DNA of 63,553 nt from Nitrospirota bacterium (GCA_021791055.1 JAJYXI010000038.1:1-63553), one strand, 5' to 3'; positions 28,630 through 36,849 are shown, counted from the first letter of the stretch. Made by a program: numbers and translations. The notes: generated by a model not told the origin, from the letters alone.

Positions 28630-28845
28630 TTAGATATTTTCCTGTCTACCGTCTACTTCCTCCTGACTACTGCCTTTATCCCCCTCCTTTCTAATCCCGT
28701 ATTTTTTGATCTTGTAGCCGATCATTCTTTCGGTTATGCCGAGCTTTCTCGCTGCCCTCGCCATAACCCAATCACATTCCTTGAGGGCATTGATTATCTC
28801 CTCCCTCTCAATCTCCTTTACCCTATCCTTCAGTGAACTGTTCAT
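28630..28845 (-). CDS. Stand-alone Fis/NifA-type helix-turn-helix protein
   Basis: A 71-residue protein. I start it at the ATG at 28845 (AGAGGTG upstream), because a longer reading to 28878 would run through the sigma-54 promoter. Nearly all of it is one HTH_8 (Fis family) domain: EIINALKECDWVMARAARKL then GITERMIGYKIKKYGI, closest by eye to the C-terminus of NifA (AARKLGMTxRQxxYxIKKYGI). It lacks the GAF and AAA+ domains needed to activate sigma-54 polymerase. First gene of the HTH-porin-amt2-glnK unit. It could be a partner, competitor or antagonist of a full-length activator at the TACA-N4-TGTA sites. DNA binding is likely; the role is open. Confidence 0.8.
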   Translation of the reverse strand: MNSSLKDRVKEIEREEIINALKECDWVMARAARKLGITERMIGYKIKKYGIRKEGDKGSSQEEVDGRQENI

Positions 28846-28861
28846 TTTTTCACCTCTAAAA

Positions 28862-28877
28862 AGCCAGAATCGTGCCA
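28862..28877 (-). promoter_or_regulatory. Sigma-54 promoter of the HTH-porin-amt2-glnK unit
   Basis: Minus-strand TGGCACGATTCTGGCT keeps the GG and GC elements at correct spacing and is almost identical to the amt1 promoter. It lies 17 bases before the chosen start of the HTH gene. Confidence 0.85.
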
Positions 28878-28922
28878 ATGCTTATGTCATTGATTTATAA
28901 AGAAATCTCATTTAAGAACCCT

Positions 28923-28968
28923 TACATTTTTGTATGTTTCTACAATTTTGTAGGTTCAAAATTGTAGG
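28923..28968 (-). promoter_or_regulatory. TACA-N4-TGTA activator-site cluster upstream of the HTH gene
   Basis: TACATTTTTGTA (28923-28934) and CTACAATTTTGTAG (28940-28953) are followed by a half-matching CAAAATTGTAGG (28957-28968). Their centres are about 78, 96 and 112 bases upstream of the predicted start site. The cluster ends two bases before the amt3 stop codon. Confidence 0.7.
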
Positions 28969-28970
28969 AA

Positions 28971-30281
28971 TTAAAAGATATACCCGCTCTCTCCATGCTG
29001 TGACTGGTCGAGTCCGATATGCTCCTGCTCCTCGTCAACCCTTAGACCTACCATCCTGTCAACGATTTTAAGAATAATCAGAGTAGCCGCAAAGACAAAT
29101 GCATAGGTCGCCACTACAGCAATGGCCTGAATGCCGAGGAGAGGCGGGTTTCCAAAGAATAAACCATCCTTGCCTGCCGGGTTTATTGCTGTGGATGCAA
29201 AAAGTCCGGTGGCCAGCGCACCCCATGTACCTCCAACTCCGTGAATACCTAAGACATCGAGGGAATCATCATAGCCGAGCCTCTGCTTCAGATTTACCGC
29301 CATATAGCAGAATACGCCCGCGCCTATTCCGATGAGTATTGACGATAGGGGGCTGACAAACCCTGCTGCCGGCGTTATGGCAACAAGCCCTGCCACTGCT
29401 CCGCTGACTGCGCCGAGGGCAGTTGGTCTGCCCCTCTGAATCCATTCGACAGCGAGCCAGCTCATTGCAGCAGCGCCTGTAGCGGTATTTGTGGTGACAA
29501 ATGCAACAGAGGCAAGCCCTCCTGATGTAAGGGCGCTGCCTGCGTTAAATCCGAACCACCCGAACCACAGGAGTGCAGCTCCGAGGATGGTCATTGGTAA
29601 GTTATGCGGGGGCATTGCCTCCATTCCATAACCCCGTCTCTTTCCTATTACAAATACAGCAGTAATGGCAGCAATGGCTGAATTGATATGAACAACCGTG
29701 CCTCCTGCAAAATCAAGAGCACCCAGTGTGCCTCCTATCCATCCGCCTCCCCATACCCAGTGTGCCAATGGAGAATAGACAAATGTCAGCCAGAGTACTG
29801 AAAAGAGGATTAATGCAGAAAATTTCATTCTCTCAGCAAATGCCCCTGTAATAAGGGCAGGTGTGATGATGGCAAACATCCCCTGAAACATCATGAAGAT
29901 GAGATGGGGGATTGTGGGCGCAAGAGGCGCTGACTCCTGACCAACATTCCTGAGTCCGATCCATTCAAGACCGCCGATAATGCCCCATTTGTCAGGCCCG
30001 AATGCAAGGGTATATCCCCAGAGAACCCATATAACACTTACAATGCAAAGGATGGCAAAGCTCTGCATGATTGTGCCGAGGACATTTTTCCTCCTGACCA
30101 TACCGCCGTAAAAGAAGGCAAGCCCCGGGGTCATGAGCATAACAAGGGCTGTTGAGATAAGCATCCATGCAGTATCACCCGTATCTATCTTCTGCGGAGC
30201 CGGCGCTGTTTGTACCTCGGCAAAAGAGACCCCAGTTAGGGCTAAAAGACATAATAAAATCATTATTCCTAATAGTTTCAT
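28971..30281 (-). CDS. amt: Ammonium transporter Amt (copy 3)
   Basis: A 436-residue Amt with signal peptide and 11 helices; pore histidines in [14 protein letters not shown] and DVLGIHGVGGTWGALATG. It lies 30 bases after nrfA on the same strand, so it should be co-transcribed with nrfHA from the sigma-54 promoter at 32356. That pairing would recapture ammonium made in the periplasm by NrfA. Over long stretches it is closer to copy 1 than to copy 2. Confidence 0.96.
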   Translation of the reverse strand: MKLLGIMILLCLLALTGVSFAEVQTAPAPQKIDTGDTAWMLISTALVMLMTPGLAFFYGGMVRRKNVLGTIMQSFAILCIVSVIWVLWGYTLAFGPDKWGIIGGLEWIGLRNVGQESAPLAPTIPHLIFMMFQGMFAIITPALITGAFAERMKFSALILFSVLWLTFVYSPLAHWVWGGGWIGGTLGALDFAGGTVVHINSAIAAITAVFVIGKRRGYGMEAMPPHNLPMTILGAALLWFGWFGFNAGSALTSGGLASVAFVTTNTATGAAAMSWLAVEWIQRGRPTALGAVSGAVAGLVAITPAAGFVSPLSSILIGIGAGVFCYMAVNLKQRLGYDDSLDVLGIHGVGGTWGALATGLFASTAINPAGKDGLFFGNPPLLGIQAIAVVATYAFVFAATLIILKIVDRMVGLRVDEEQEHIGLDQSQHGESGYIF

Positions 30282-30311
30282 TTTGTTGCCTCCATTAATC
30301 CTTTATGACAT

Positions 30312-31736
30312 CTATTTTTGTGTTAATAGCGCAGCCTTTCTCTTTACAGCAGGCTTAAATCCAGTCTTTCCGTCCTTCGTCTTATACCTCTCTGCAACAA
30401 TTGCATCAATCTTTGCCATATCTAATTCTGGCGGCGCAGCGCCTGCCTTCAGTATTGCCTCTTTCGCCAACATCTCAGCCTGCCTGCCCTGGTCAAGGGC
30501 ATCTCCCAGCACTCGCAGCGCCTCTGGCGGGTTGTGAAAGCCCATGCTGTTTTCAGCGCCTATCCATGTATTGCGGTAATACGCCTCTTCATATATCTCC
30601 TTAGCCTTTTTAATCACTGCCTTATCCGAACGGGGATTTTTCTCTGCTGCCTCAATCATCAATGCTGCACGGGCAACCGAATATCCTGCCTTTGTGAACA
30701 TATGATTCACCCTGTCCTGAATATTCAATACCTGTTCTTTCAACCACTCAGGGCTCTGGTTGTGGCACTGCATGCATGCCTTCATATTCTTTTTAAGCGG
30801 GCTTTCCCATCTGTGGGAAGAGATCTTTTCTTTGCCAACCCTTTCGTAAGGCATATGGCAGTCGGCACAGGCAACGCCTGCTGCCCAGTGCACGCTGCCG
30901 GGGGATGAGAAAAGTTCAAACTCGGGATGTCTGATATGTCCCATCTTCTGGTCAGTGACCTTGTGCTTCCATTCCCTCAAATTTTCGTCCTTAATCTGCT
31001 TTATCACTGCCTCAATGGTGATATTTCCCCATTTACCACTCCTCCACGGAAATAAAAGGCCCGCAGACTTGTTATCTCTGTCCTTTGGTATGGAGTAAGT
31101 TACATGGCACTGTGCGCAGACGAGGCTTCGCAGTTCCTGTCTTGTTAATTTATCAGGGTCTTTGCCTATGGCCTTCAATGCCTCTATCAATGTCCAGCGA
31201 TTTATCCTGAGATCCATAGTCTTCGGGTCATGGCAGTCAGCGCAGACAACACCCATTTCCCTGTGTTTTTCAGGAATCTCCTTCCAGACCTCGTCATAGG
31301 GCTTGCTGAAATAATTAACCTTCAATCTCTCCTTCAGTTCAGGCGCATAGGGAGTCTTGCATGTCAGGCATACACCACCAGCCTTTCTGCGAGTTGCATC
31401 AATCTTCAACTGGTCTTTTAGCATATCCGTATGGCCATTCGGCTCATTGTATTCTATGCCCATTCCCCATCCATCAAAAAGCACAAACTGGAATGGCCAG
31501 GGGCTCAATCTATCCTCGTCATCGTTTCTGTATTTGCTGTATCTCTTCGTCCTTTCTTTGTTCTTTAAATAGCTGTCATAATGGGCTGGATATACCCTGC
31601 CCCATGCAGCGGGGTCTTTTTCCCCTTCTGGTATGGTTATTGGTATTGCAACGGTCTTTGCCTTTTGTTCACAACCAAATGCAAAAATACTTAGAAGCAG
31701 TAAACTAAAGGCCATTAGATAACTTTTCTTCTGCAT
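30312..31736 (-). CDS. nrfA: Pentaheme cytochrome c nitrite reductase (NrfA)
   Basis: A 474-residue periplasmic enzyme reducing nitrite to ammonium with six electrons. The catalytic heme motif CLTCK, with lysine as ligand, is near residue 118, followed by four classical sites CADCH, CAQCH, CADCH and CMQCH. A lipobox-like SIFAFGCEQK near residue 21 suggests a membrane-anchored lipoprotein. nrfH lies just upstream and amt3 just downstream. Sigma-54 control implies use in nitrogen supply rather than only respiration. Confidence 0.96.
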   Translation of the reverse strand: MQKKSYLMAFSLLLLSIFAFGCEQKAKTVAIPITIPEGEKDPAAWGRVYPAHYDSYLKNKERTKRYSKYRNDDEDRLSPWPFQFVLFDGWGMGIEYNEPNGHTDMLKDQLKIDATRRKAGGVCLTCKTPYAPELKERLKVNYFSKPYDEVWKEIPEKHREMGVVCADCHDPKTMDLRINRWTLIEALKAIGKDPDKLTRQELRSLVCAQCHVTYSIPKDRDNKSAGLLFPWRSGKWGNITIEAVIKQIKDENLREWKHKVTDQKMGHIRHPEFELFSSPGSVHWAAGVACADCHMPYERVGKEKISSHRWESPLKKNMKACMQCHNQSPEWLKEQVLNIQDRVNHMFTKAGYSVARAALMIEAAEKNPRSDKAVIKKAKEIYEEAYYRNTWIGAENSMGFHNPPEALRVLGDALDQGRQAEMLAKEAILKAGAAPPELDMAKIDAIVAERYKTKDGKTGFKPAVKRKAALLTQK

Positions 31737-31760
31737 TGTAATCCTCCTTAAATTAATTCG

Positions 31761-31820
31761 GTGTCTGTGTCAGTTGTCAGTGCCTGCCACTGACACTGTC
31801 ACTATTCACTGTCACTGACC
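31761..31820. repeat. Two-arm short-unit repeat hairpin between nrfH and nrfA
   Basis: GTGTCTGTGTCAGTTGTCAG units (31761-31784) oppose CACTGACACTGTCACTATTC units (31785-31820). The element occupies nearly all of the intergenic gap and could act as an mRNA processing or differential-expression hairpin. Confidence 0.85.
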
Positions 31821-31831
31821 TTGAATTTCTA

Positions 31832-32290
31832 TCAATACCCATGTGCAATCCCTCTGTGGCATTCCCAGCATTTCCTTTCACTGTTGTGAAGGATGCTTGC
31901 CACAAGCTGTTCATGACACCTCACACAATTACTCATGACAGCATCTCCGCCATGTTTTGATATTCTGATAAGCACAGGGTCTTTGTTGAGCAGATATGCA
32001 TAGCCGTGATAAATGCCATCCCTGGTCTTGCCTGCTAATTTTGTAACAATACTCTCTTGCGGCACATGACAGTCACTGCATCCTGCCCAGTTTCTGTGCG
32101 ATGAGTGTGTCCAGTTTCTGTACTCCCCTTTCATCACATGGCAGGATATGCAGAACTCAGGTTTATTTGTGTAAGTCCATGCACCTTTTACTGCAAGGGG
32201 AATAAGCGGGATGAGTATGACACCTGCAATAACGAGAGCCAGCAAGACTCTATAAGACATTCTCAAAGGTTTTTTTCTTATTACCTTCAC
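31832..32290 (-). CDS. nrfH: Tetraheme quinol dehydrogenase NrfH
   Basis: A 152-residue NapC/NirT-type cytochrome with one N-terminal membrane anchor (residues 13-34) and four heme sites CISCH, CSDCH, CVRCH and CWECH. It passes electrons from menaquinol to NrfA. First gene of the nrfHA-amt3 unit; a sigma-54 promoter lies 66 bases upstream of its start. Confidence 0.95.
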   Translation of the reverse strand: MKVIRKKPLRMSYRVLLALVIAGVILIPLIPLAVKGAWTYTNKPEFCISCHVMKGEYRNWTHSSHRNWAGCSDCHVPQESIVTKLAGKTRDGIYHGYAYLLNKDPVLIRISKHGGDAVMSNCVRCHEQLVASILHNSERKCWECHRGIAHGY

Positions 32291-32355
32291 AATCTTACCT
32301 CCTTAAACAGAAACTGGATGAACTTTATCTTTTATTGCTTTCCGATAAAAGGTTT

Positions 32356-32371
32356 AGCCAGAATCATGCCA
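32356..32371 (-). promoter_or_regulatory. Sigma-54 promoter of nrfHA-amt3
   Basis: Minus-strand TGGCATGATTCTGGCT differs from the HTH-unit promoter at a single base and keeps GG/GC spacing. Confidence 0.82.
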
Positions 32372-32417
32372 GAGCATATCTCCTTGATTTATAAAGAAAC
32401 CATTAGGAGGAAACAGC

Positions 32418-32448
32418 TACATTTTTGTATGCCACTAACAATTTTGTA
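32418..32448 (-). promoter_or_regulatory. TACA-N4-TGTA activator sites upstream of nrfH
   Basis: TACATTTTTGTA (32418-32429) and AACAATTTTGTA (32437-32448) are centred about 80 and 99 bases upstream of the predicted start site, spaced 19 bases apart. Confidence 0.7.
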
Positions 32449-32501
32449 GGCTCAAGGATGTGAAGGCTGCTACTGCGGAGGCGTCTATTCAGTCTTCCAA
32501 T

Positions 32502-32897
32502 TTACTTAACGACTGCGAAACATATATCGGCAATTATCGCTAAAATGGAGAGCAGGAAAATAATAAAATAATTTACATTTTCAGGGGATTTTCTTATGGA
32601 TGAAAGGAGATAGATGACCACCTCCCTGTCTTCATCTGTAAGACATGTATTTGCCTTTACCTTTTCAATCAATTGGAAATTTTCAATGGCCTTTTTCCTT
32701 TTCTCTGAGATGTAATACCTGTATAAGAAAAAGACCATATAACCTATTGCTCCCACATACCATACAGGTCTCACCCACGAAGGCTCAATACGCTGAAAAA
32801 CTATAATCGCCCTGAAGGCAATAGCCGAGACGATGCCCAGGGCAAAGAAGCAGTAGATTACGGACGGTGGGAGTGTATGTGGTTTTTTCTCAGCCAT
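32502..32897 (-). CDS. Small three-helix membrane protein of unknown function
   Basis: A 131-residue protein I do not recognise. Hydrophobic helices lie near residues 13-32, 44-61 and 109-128, with a charged cytoplasmic-looking segment between the second and third (YISEKRKKAIENFQLIEKVK). No cysteine pairs or known motif. It follows the molybdate transporter gene by 28 bases on the same strand, so it is probably the last gene of the nifB-hesA-mot1 unit and may be a transporter accessory. Confidence 0.6.
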   Translation of the reverse strand: MAEKKPHTLPPSVIYCFFALGIVSAIAFRAIIVFQRIEPSWVRPVWYVGAIGYMVFFLYRYYISEKRKKAIENFQLIEKVKANTCLTDEDREVVIYLLSSIRKSPENVNYFIIFLLSILAIIADICFAVVK

Positions 32898-32925
32898 ATG
32901 GTTGAATTATTTTAGATGAATATTT

Positions 32926-34059
32926 TTAATTTTTCAAAACATTTAAGGTCTTCGCAAAACCGGTCAAGACATGATGTATCACAATGCCTGCAAGGAACCC
33001 TATAGTAAGGTTATTCAGCAAAAAGCCCAGACCTGCAGTTGCCGAGGCAATCAAAATGGCTGTTCTGTCTTTCAGGATATCCTTTATAAAAAGTGAGTGC
33101 TGCACCCCTACATAGAAGAGCAAGACACCCATGATGCCCTTTGGAAAGGCTGATACCACTGATAATGCAGAATGTCCGAAAAGAATCGCCAATGCAATAA
33201 GTGTAAAACCTATGATATAACCTGATTTCTCACTGGTTGCGCCAAACTTGCAATGCGCTGTCAGTCCGCCGCATCCATGACACATTGGAGCGCCGCCCAT
33301 AACACCCGATATGATATTTGCAATACCAATGCTCAGGGGAATGCTTTTAAGATTAAGTCTCTTAGCCCTTTCGCTATAGAGTATCCTGCCTGTTGCCTCT
33401 GTTGCTACTATGGCATTGCCGAATGTTAATGCTATCTGCGGCAGGACAAGTAATGTAAGTCCTACCCACAAATTATCTAATCCGGGCATATCTGGCGTTA
33501 AAGGCACAGGGCCAATCGAAACCGTTTTGATTCCCTTTAAAGAAAGGACTATCCCAAGTATCAGAACAGGGATAAGGGGCGGTATCCTCTTTATTACAAA
33601 AACACATGCTATCAGGATTATCCCGACAATTGCAGCAATAAGAATATCATCGGTCATGAGATTTAGTGATGTTTTTACAAGCATCATGCCCAATCCTAAT
33701 TGTATTCCCCTTATTACAGATGCAGGGAAGATGCCGCCGAGTTTTACACTTAACCCTGTGAATGCAATGACAAGCAAGATGATTCCCATGGCAATACCGC
33801 CGGCGGCCATCACCTCACTGCTCAGCCCTGTGGCAATTGCAATGGCTGACATTGCCTTAAGGGGTTGAACAGGCATTGTGATCTTAAAATAATAGGCAGA
33901 TGCCACATAGAACAGTCCTGCCATCAAAAATAGCGCCGTCGGATTAAATCCATTCTTTACTATTAACGCAATGGCAATGGGGAATAAAACACCTATATCG
34001 CCAAAGGCGCCTGATAAGTCCCACATGAAATGCTTTACTTTGCCTGAGAAAACTCGCAT
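32926..34059 (-). CDS. Molybdate/sulfate transporter, MOT1-like
   Basis: A 377-residue membrane protein with about 10-11 helices. Family marks are DLSGAFGDIGVLFPIAIAL at the N-terminus and the paired MPVQPLKAMSAIAIATG near residue 62, as in MOT1 molybdate transporters related to SulP permeases. In a nif cluster it most likely imports molybdate for FeMo-co. The start ATG has GGAG 7 bases upstream and overlaps hesA by 25 bases, so the genes are coupled. Sulfate remains an alternative substrate. Confidence 0.85.
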   Translation of the reverse strand: MRVFSGKVKHFMWDLSGAFGDIGVLFPIAIALIVKNGFNPTALFLMAGLFYVASAYYFKITMPVQPLKAMSAIAIATGLSSEVMAAGGIAMGIILLVIAFTGLSVKLGGIFPASVIRGIQLGLGMMLVKTSLNLMTDDILIAAIVGIILIACVFVIKRIPPLIPVLILGIVLSLKGIKTVSIGPVPLTPDMPGLDNLWVGLTLLVLPQIALTFGNAIVATEATGRILYSERAKRLNLKSIPLSIGIANIISGVMGGAPMCHGCGGLTAHCKFGATSEKSGYIIGFTLIALAILFGHSALSVVSAFPKGIMGVLLFYVGVQHSLFIKDILKDRTAILIASATAGLGFLLNNLTIGFLAGIVIHHVLTGFAKTLNVLKN

Positions 34060-34820
34060 TGCATCTCCTTATTTTCCGCACTGAATAGTTTAGCCTTTTC
34101 ACCGCATACACCGCAATCTTCATCCCTGTGGATATTGAGCTTCCTGAACTCCATATCAATGGTATTAAACACGAGCACCTTTGAAAGCAGAGGCTTCCCA
34201 TAGCCTGTGAGCAGCTTGATCGCCTCGATGGCCATCAGGCATCCGAGCATTCCCGAGACAGCGCCAAGAACCGGGAAGCCCAGCTCCTCCCATTCATTAT
34301 TATCTTCGGGATACAGACAATTCAGGCATGGGGTCTTTTCAGGGATGACATTGAAAATATAACCCTCCATGCCGTTCATGGCTGCCTCCACCATCGGAAT
34401 ATCCTTTCTTATGCACGCATTGTTTAACACCCGCCTTTCATGGAAATTAGGGCGGGCAGAAAGAGCAATGTGAACTTCGTTGAGAAGTCTATCAACATTA
34501 TCTCCTGTAATTCTTTCATTGTATATCTCAACCTCTACATCTGGATTTATGTCCTCTATGCTTTTCATGGCCTGGATAACCCTGCTCTTCCCAATCCAGT
34601 CATGCCTCATCAATATCTGCCTGTTCATGTTTGAGAGTGTAAGGTTTCCGTAATGGGCAAAGACCAGCTTTCCTATGCCTGCAACTGCAAGATACAGTGC
34701 AGCAGTCCCTCCAAGCCCGCCTATTCCCGCGATAATCGCAGTGGAATCCTTCAGCCTCTGCTGATGCTCCGTGTCAAACCCATCAAGCATCAATTGCCTG
34801 CGGTAGCGCTCACGTTCCAT
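34035..34820 (-). CDS. hesA: HesA/MoeB/ThiF-family E1-like protein
   Basis: I start it at the ATG at 34820, two bases after the nifB stop, giving 261 residues; an earlier start would overlap nifB by 41 bases. The nucleotide loop AGIGGLGGTAALYLAVAG and the SNMNRQI helix are typical of adenylating E1-like enzymes. Two CxxC pairs (CLNC, CGVC) probably bind zinc. The acidic residue that normally precedes the SN(L)NRQ motif is replaced (AHYGNLTLSNMNRQ), so adenylation chemistry may differ. HesA genes accompany nif clusters, where a role in Mo or sulfur handling is proposed. Confidence 0.8.
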   Translation of the reverse strand: MERERYRRQLMLDGFDTEHQQRLKDSTAIIAGIGGLGGTAALYLAVAGIGKLVFAHYGNLTLSNMNRQILMRHDWIGKSRVIQAMKSIEDINPDVEVEIYNERITGDNVDRLLNEVHIALSARPNFHERRVLNNACIRKDIPMVEAAMNGMEGYIFNVIPEKTPCLNCLYPEDNNEWEELGFPVLGAVSGMLGCLMAIEAIKLLTGYGKPLLSKVLVFNTIDMEFRKLNIHRDEDCGVCGEKAKLFSAENKEMQCEFSQAK

Positions 34821-34821
34821 A

Positions 34822-35718
34822 TCAGTTAACCATCTCACAATATTCCTCTCCGATCCTCGCATTCAATATCTCAAGCTCCATATCCTTGTCTTCTCCGAGA
34901 ATTCCGCATGCATCGGCCCTGCACTGTTTGCAGTGGGTCATCTGCGGAACATACTGAATGCACTTGTCCCTCATGCCATTAATCACTTCACGGGAAGGCC
35001 TCTGCAAATACTCAAATTCTGCCTGGGGTATCAGAGGCATTATGTTCATTAAATCAGCCCCCTTCCCCCCTGCAAGCCACGCAACCAAAGGGATCTCGGT
35101 GTCGTTGATGCCGGGGATTAAAACGCTGTTCACCTTTACAATAAGCCCTGCATCAATGGCGTTTCTCAGTCCTCTCCACTGGTTGCACAATAGGCACTCT
35201 GCCGCTTCTCTTCCTGTGTATTTACGCCCTCTGTATGAGACCCACGAATATATCTTCTCTGCTGTTTCGGGCATTACAGCGTTGATAGTAATGGTGAGGC
35301 TTCTCACTCCTGATCTCACGAGGTCTTCAAGTCTGTCGGAAAGATAAAGACCGTTTGTGGAAACGCATAGAATAAGCTCGGGGAATTCCCTGTTAATTGC
35401 CCTTAGTGTCTCGAAAGTTGTATCGTTTGCCAGAGGATCTCCAGGCCCTGCAATTCCGATTACGCTTATGCGCTCGTTTCTATCTACAAGAGTCCGTACC
35501 CGTTCCAAAGCCTCTGACGGAGTCAGAACCTTGCTCGTAATTCCAGGCCTCGATTCATTGGCGCAGTCATATTTCCTTATGCAGTATCTGCACTGTATAT
35601 TGCACGCAGGCGCAACCGGAAGATGTATCCTGCCGAACTTGTGATGCGCCTCCCTTGAAAAGCACGGATGGCTGTCAATAATGCTTCTGCTCTTGCGTAT
35701 CGTTAAATGCGGTATCAT
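34822..35718 (-). CDS. nifB: FeMo-cofactor biosynthesis radical SAM protein NifB
   Basis: A 298-residue radical SAM enzyme that builds the 8Fe-9S-C precursor NifB-co. The cluster motif CNIQCRYC (Cys39, Cys43, Cys46) continues into IRKYDCANESRPG, the NifB signature, and the C-terminus has MTHCKQCRADACG for an auxiliary cluster. It lacks the NifX-like C-terminal domain of longer NifBs; nifX is separate here. Sigma-54 promoter at 35760 and NifA site at 35840 drive the nifB-hesA-mot1 unit. Confidence 0.96.
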   Translation of the reverse strand: MIPHLTIRKSRSIIDSHPCFSREAHHKFGRIHLPVAPACNIQCRYCIRKYDCANESRPGITSKVLTPSEALERVRTLVDRNERISVIGIAGPGDPLANDTTFETLRAINREFPELILCVSTNGLYLSDRLEDLVRSGVRSLTITINAVMPETAEKIYSWVSYRGRKYTGREAAECLLCNQWRGLRNAIDAGLIVKVNSVLIPGINDTEIPLVAWLAGGKGADLMNIMPLIPQAEFEYLQRPSREVINGMRDKCIQYVPQMTHCKQCRADACGILGEDKDMELEILNARIGEEYCEMVN

Positions 35719-35759
35719 GATATCACCTTTCCTGTCTCTTTTTATTTCATAATAAGATA

Positions 35760-35775
35760 AGCAAAAGAGGTGCCA
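35760..35775 (-). promoter_or_regulatory. Sigma-54 promoter of nifB
   Basis: Minus-strand TGGCACCTCTTTTGCT is a perfect TGGCAC-N5-TTGCW match, 42 bases before the nifB start codon. Confidence 0.9.
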
Positions 35776-35839
35776 GCCTCATGGGGCATTGATAATCAAG
35801 GATTTGGAGAGCTACGGGTAGAATATGCAGCTCCATTAA

Positions 35840-35863
35840 TGTAAGCAGATGTACATTTTTGTC
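35840..35863 (-). promoter_or_regulatory. NifA site TGT-N10-ACA at nifB, overlapping a TACA-N4-TGT element
   Basis: TGTAAGCAGATGTACA (35840-35855) has the exact TGT-N10-ACA spacing of NifA upstream activator sites, centred about 98 bases upstream of the predicted start. TACATTTTTGTC (35852-35863) overlaps it and matches the palindrome of the amt and nrf promoters at 11 of 12 positions. Confidence 0.75.
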
Positions 35864-35889
35864 GTCTTATGTATATTAGAAAAGCGTGC

Positions 35890-36342
35890 TTAGAGAAACT
35901 TTCTCATGCATACAAGTCTGGTATCGCTCCAGCCATTACCTGCATAAAATTTCAGCGCCTTTACATTATCCATGTCTCTAAGCAGATGAAGCCTCGAAAT
36001 GTTTTTCGCAGCACACCATTTAAAGATATCAGAAAGAAGTCTTGTCCCTATACCGTTACCCCTGTAATCCCTCTTAACAATCAAGTCTTCAAGCAACCCG
36101 ACATCTCCCCCTTCTGCGGTAGAAATCAATATCTGCACAGAGCACATGCCGATTATTTCGTCACCTTTCTCTGCCACAAACACAGCCGATGAACCGGATA
36201 TGTCGCTAAGCAAAAATCTCAGCCCCCGGACCTGCTTTTCCCTGTCGGGGCTGAAATCAGACTCTATTGAGAAGAGTTCGGAAAGAAGATCACACATCCC
36301 GGGTATATCATCTGCCCTTGCAGGTCTGATCGAAAAGTCCAT
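35890..36342 (-). CDS. GNAT-family N-acetyltransferase
   Basis: A 150-residue acetyltransferase. I start it at the ATG at 36342 (MDFSIRPAR), which has GGAGG 10 bases upstream; a longer reading would overlap the ferredoxin gene by 49 bases. Motif A for acetyl-CoA binding is LIVKRDYRGNGIGTRLL near residue 87. The substrate is unknown. It follows fdxB closely and is probably the last gene of the nifHDKEN unit; whether it serves nitrogen fixation is unclear. Confidence 0.8.
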   Translation of the reverse strand: MDFSIRPARADDIPGMCDLLSELFSIESDFSPDREKQVRGLRFLLSDISGSSAVFVAEKGDEIIGMCSVQILISTAEGGDVGLLEDLIVKRDYRGNGIGTRLLSDIFKWCAAKNISRLHLLRDMDNVKALKFYAGNGWSDTRLVCMRKFL

Positions 36343-36368
36343 AGCCGGAGTACCTCCTGCCTCTTTAA

Positions 36369-36644
36369 TCATACCGCTATGTGCACATGGCATCTTTTTG
36401 TGCATGCCTTTGAGCAAGCCTCACAACCGATGCAGTTTTCAGGTTTTGCAACGGACATGACCTTATTGCCCATGTCGTCTCCGTATTCGTCCTCTCCCTC
36501 AAAGGGCTTCTCTATGAGTTCAAGCACATCCCTGCTGCAGACCTTGTAGCACCTGCCGCAGCCTATGCATTTTTCCACATCGATGGATTCGATAAATTTA
36601 GGCGTCCATTCCTTCCCGCCCCTTGTGTAACCGATAATAGCCAT
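36369..36644 (-). CDS. fdxB: Nif-specific 2[4Fe-4S] ferredoxin (FdxB-like)
   Basis: A 91-residue ferredoxin with CIGCGRCYKVC and CIGCEACSKAC cluster motifs separated by an acidic insertion (GEDEYGDD), the arrangement of nif-associated ferredoxin III. It probably supplies electrons to NifB or NifEN in cofactor assembly or to NifH. It begins after a 169-bp inverted-repeat element that separates it from nifI2. Confidence 0.88.
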   Translation of the reverse strand: MAIIGYTRGGKEWTPKFIESIDVEKCIGCGRCYKVCSRDVLELIEKPFEGEDEYGDDMGNKVMSVAKPENCIGCEACSKACTKRCHVHIAV

Positions 36645-36680
36645 AATTCCTCCTTTTCTTGAATTACTCTCTTACAAAAC

Positions 36681-36849
36681 GATACCGTAGGGTTCGACTG
36701 TATTGAAGCAAAATTTCTGGGTTCTCTGAGGGGCAAAGTAACGACTGCCCCAAACATTGCACTTGCGAAAACATTCTATTCTTTATTGCCTATAAACCAG
36801 TGATGAGGACTAATTAATTTTGCGAAAGACGGGTGAACCCTACGGTATC
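36681..36849. mobile_element. MITE-like element with 15-bp perfect terminal inverted repeats
   Basis: GATACCGTAGGGTTC (36681-36695) and its exact reverse complement GAACCCTACGGTATC (36835-36849) bound a 169-base non-coding segment between nifI2 and fdxB. There is no ORF inside. The size and perfect ends suggest a non-autonomous transposon relic; a long-range RNA stem in the nif transcript is the alternative. Confidence 0.6.

Noticed and set aside
28846-28878. N-terminal extension of the HTH protein to 28878
   Set aside because: It would translate through the sigma-54 promoter at 28862-28877; the ATG at 28845 has a proper RBS.
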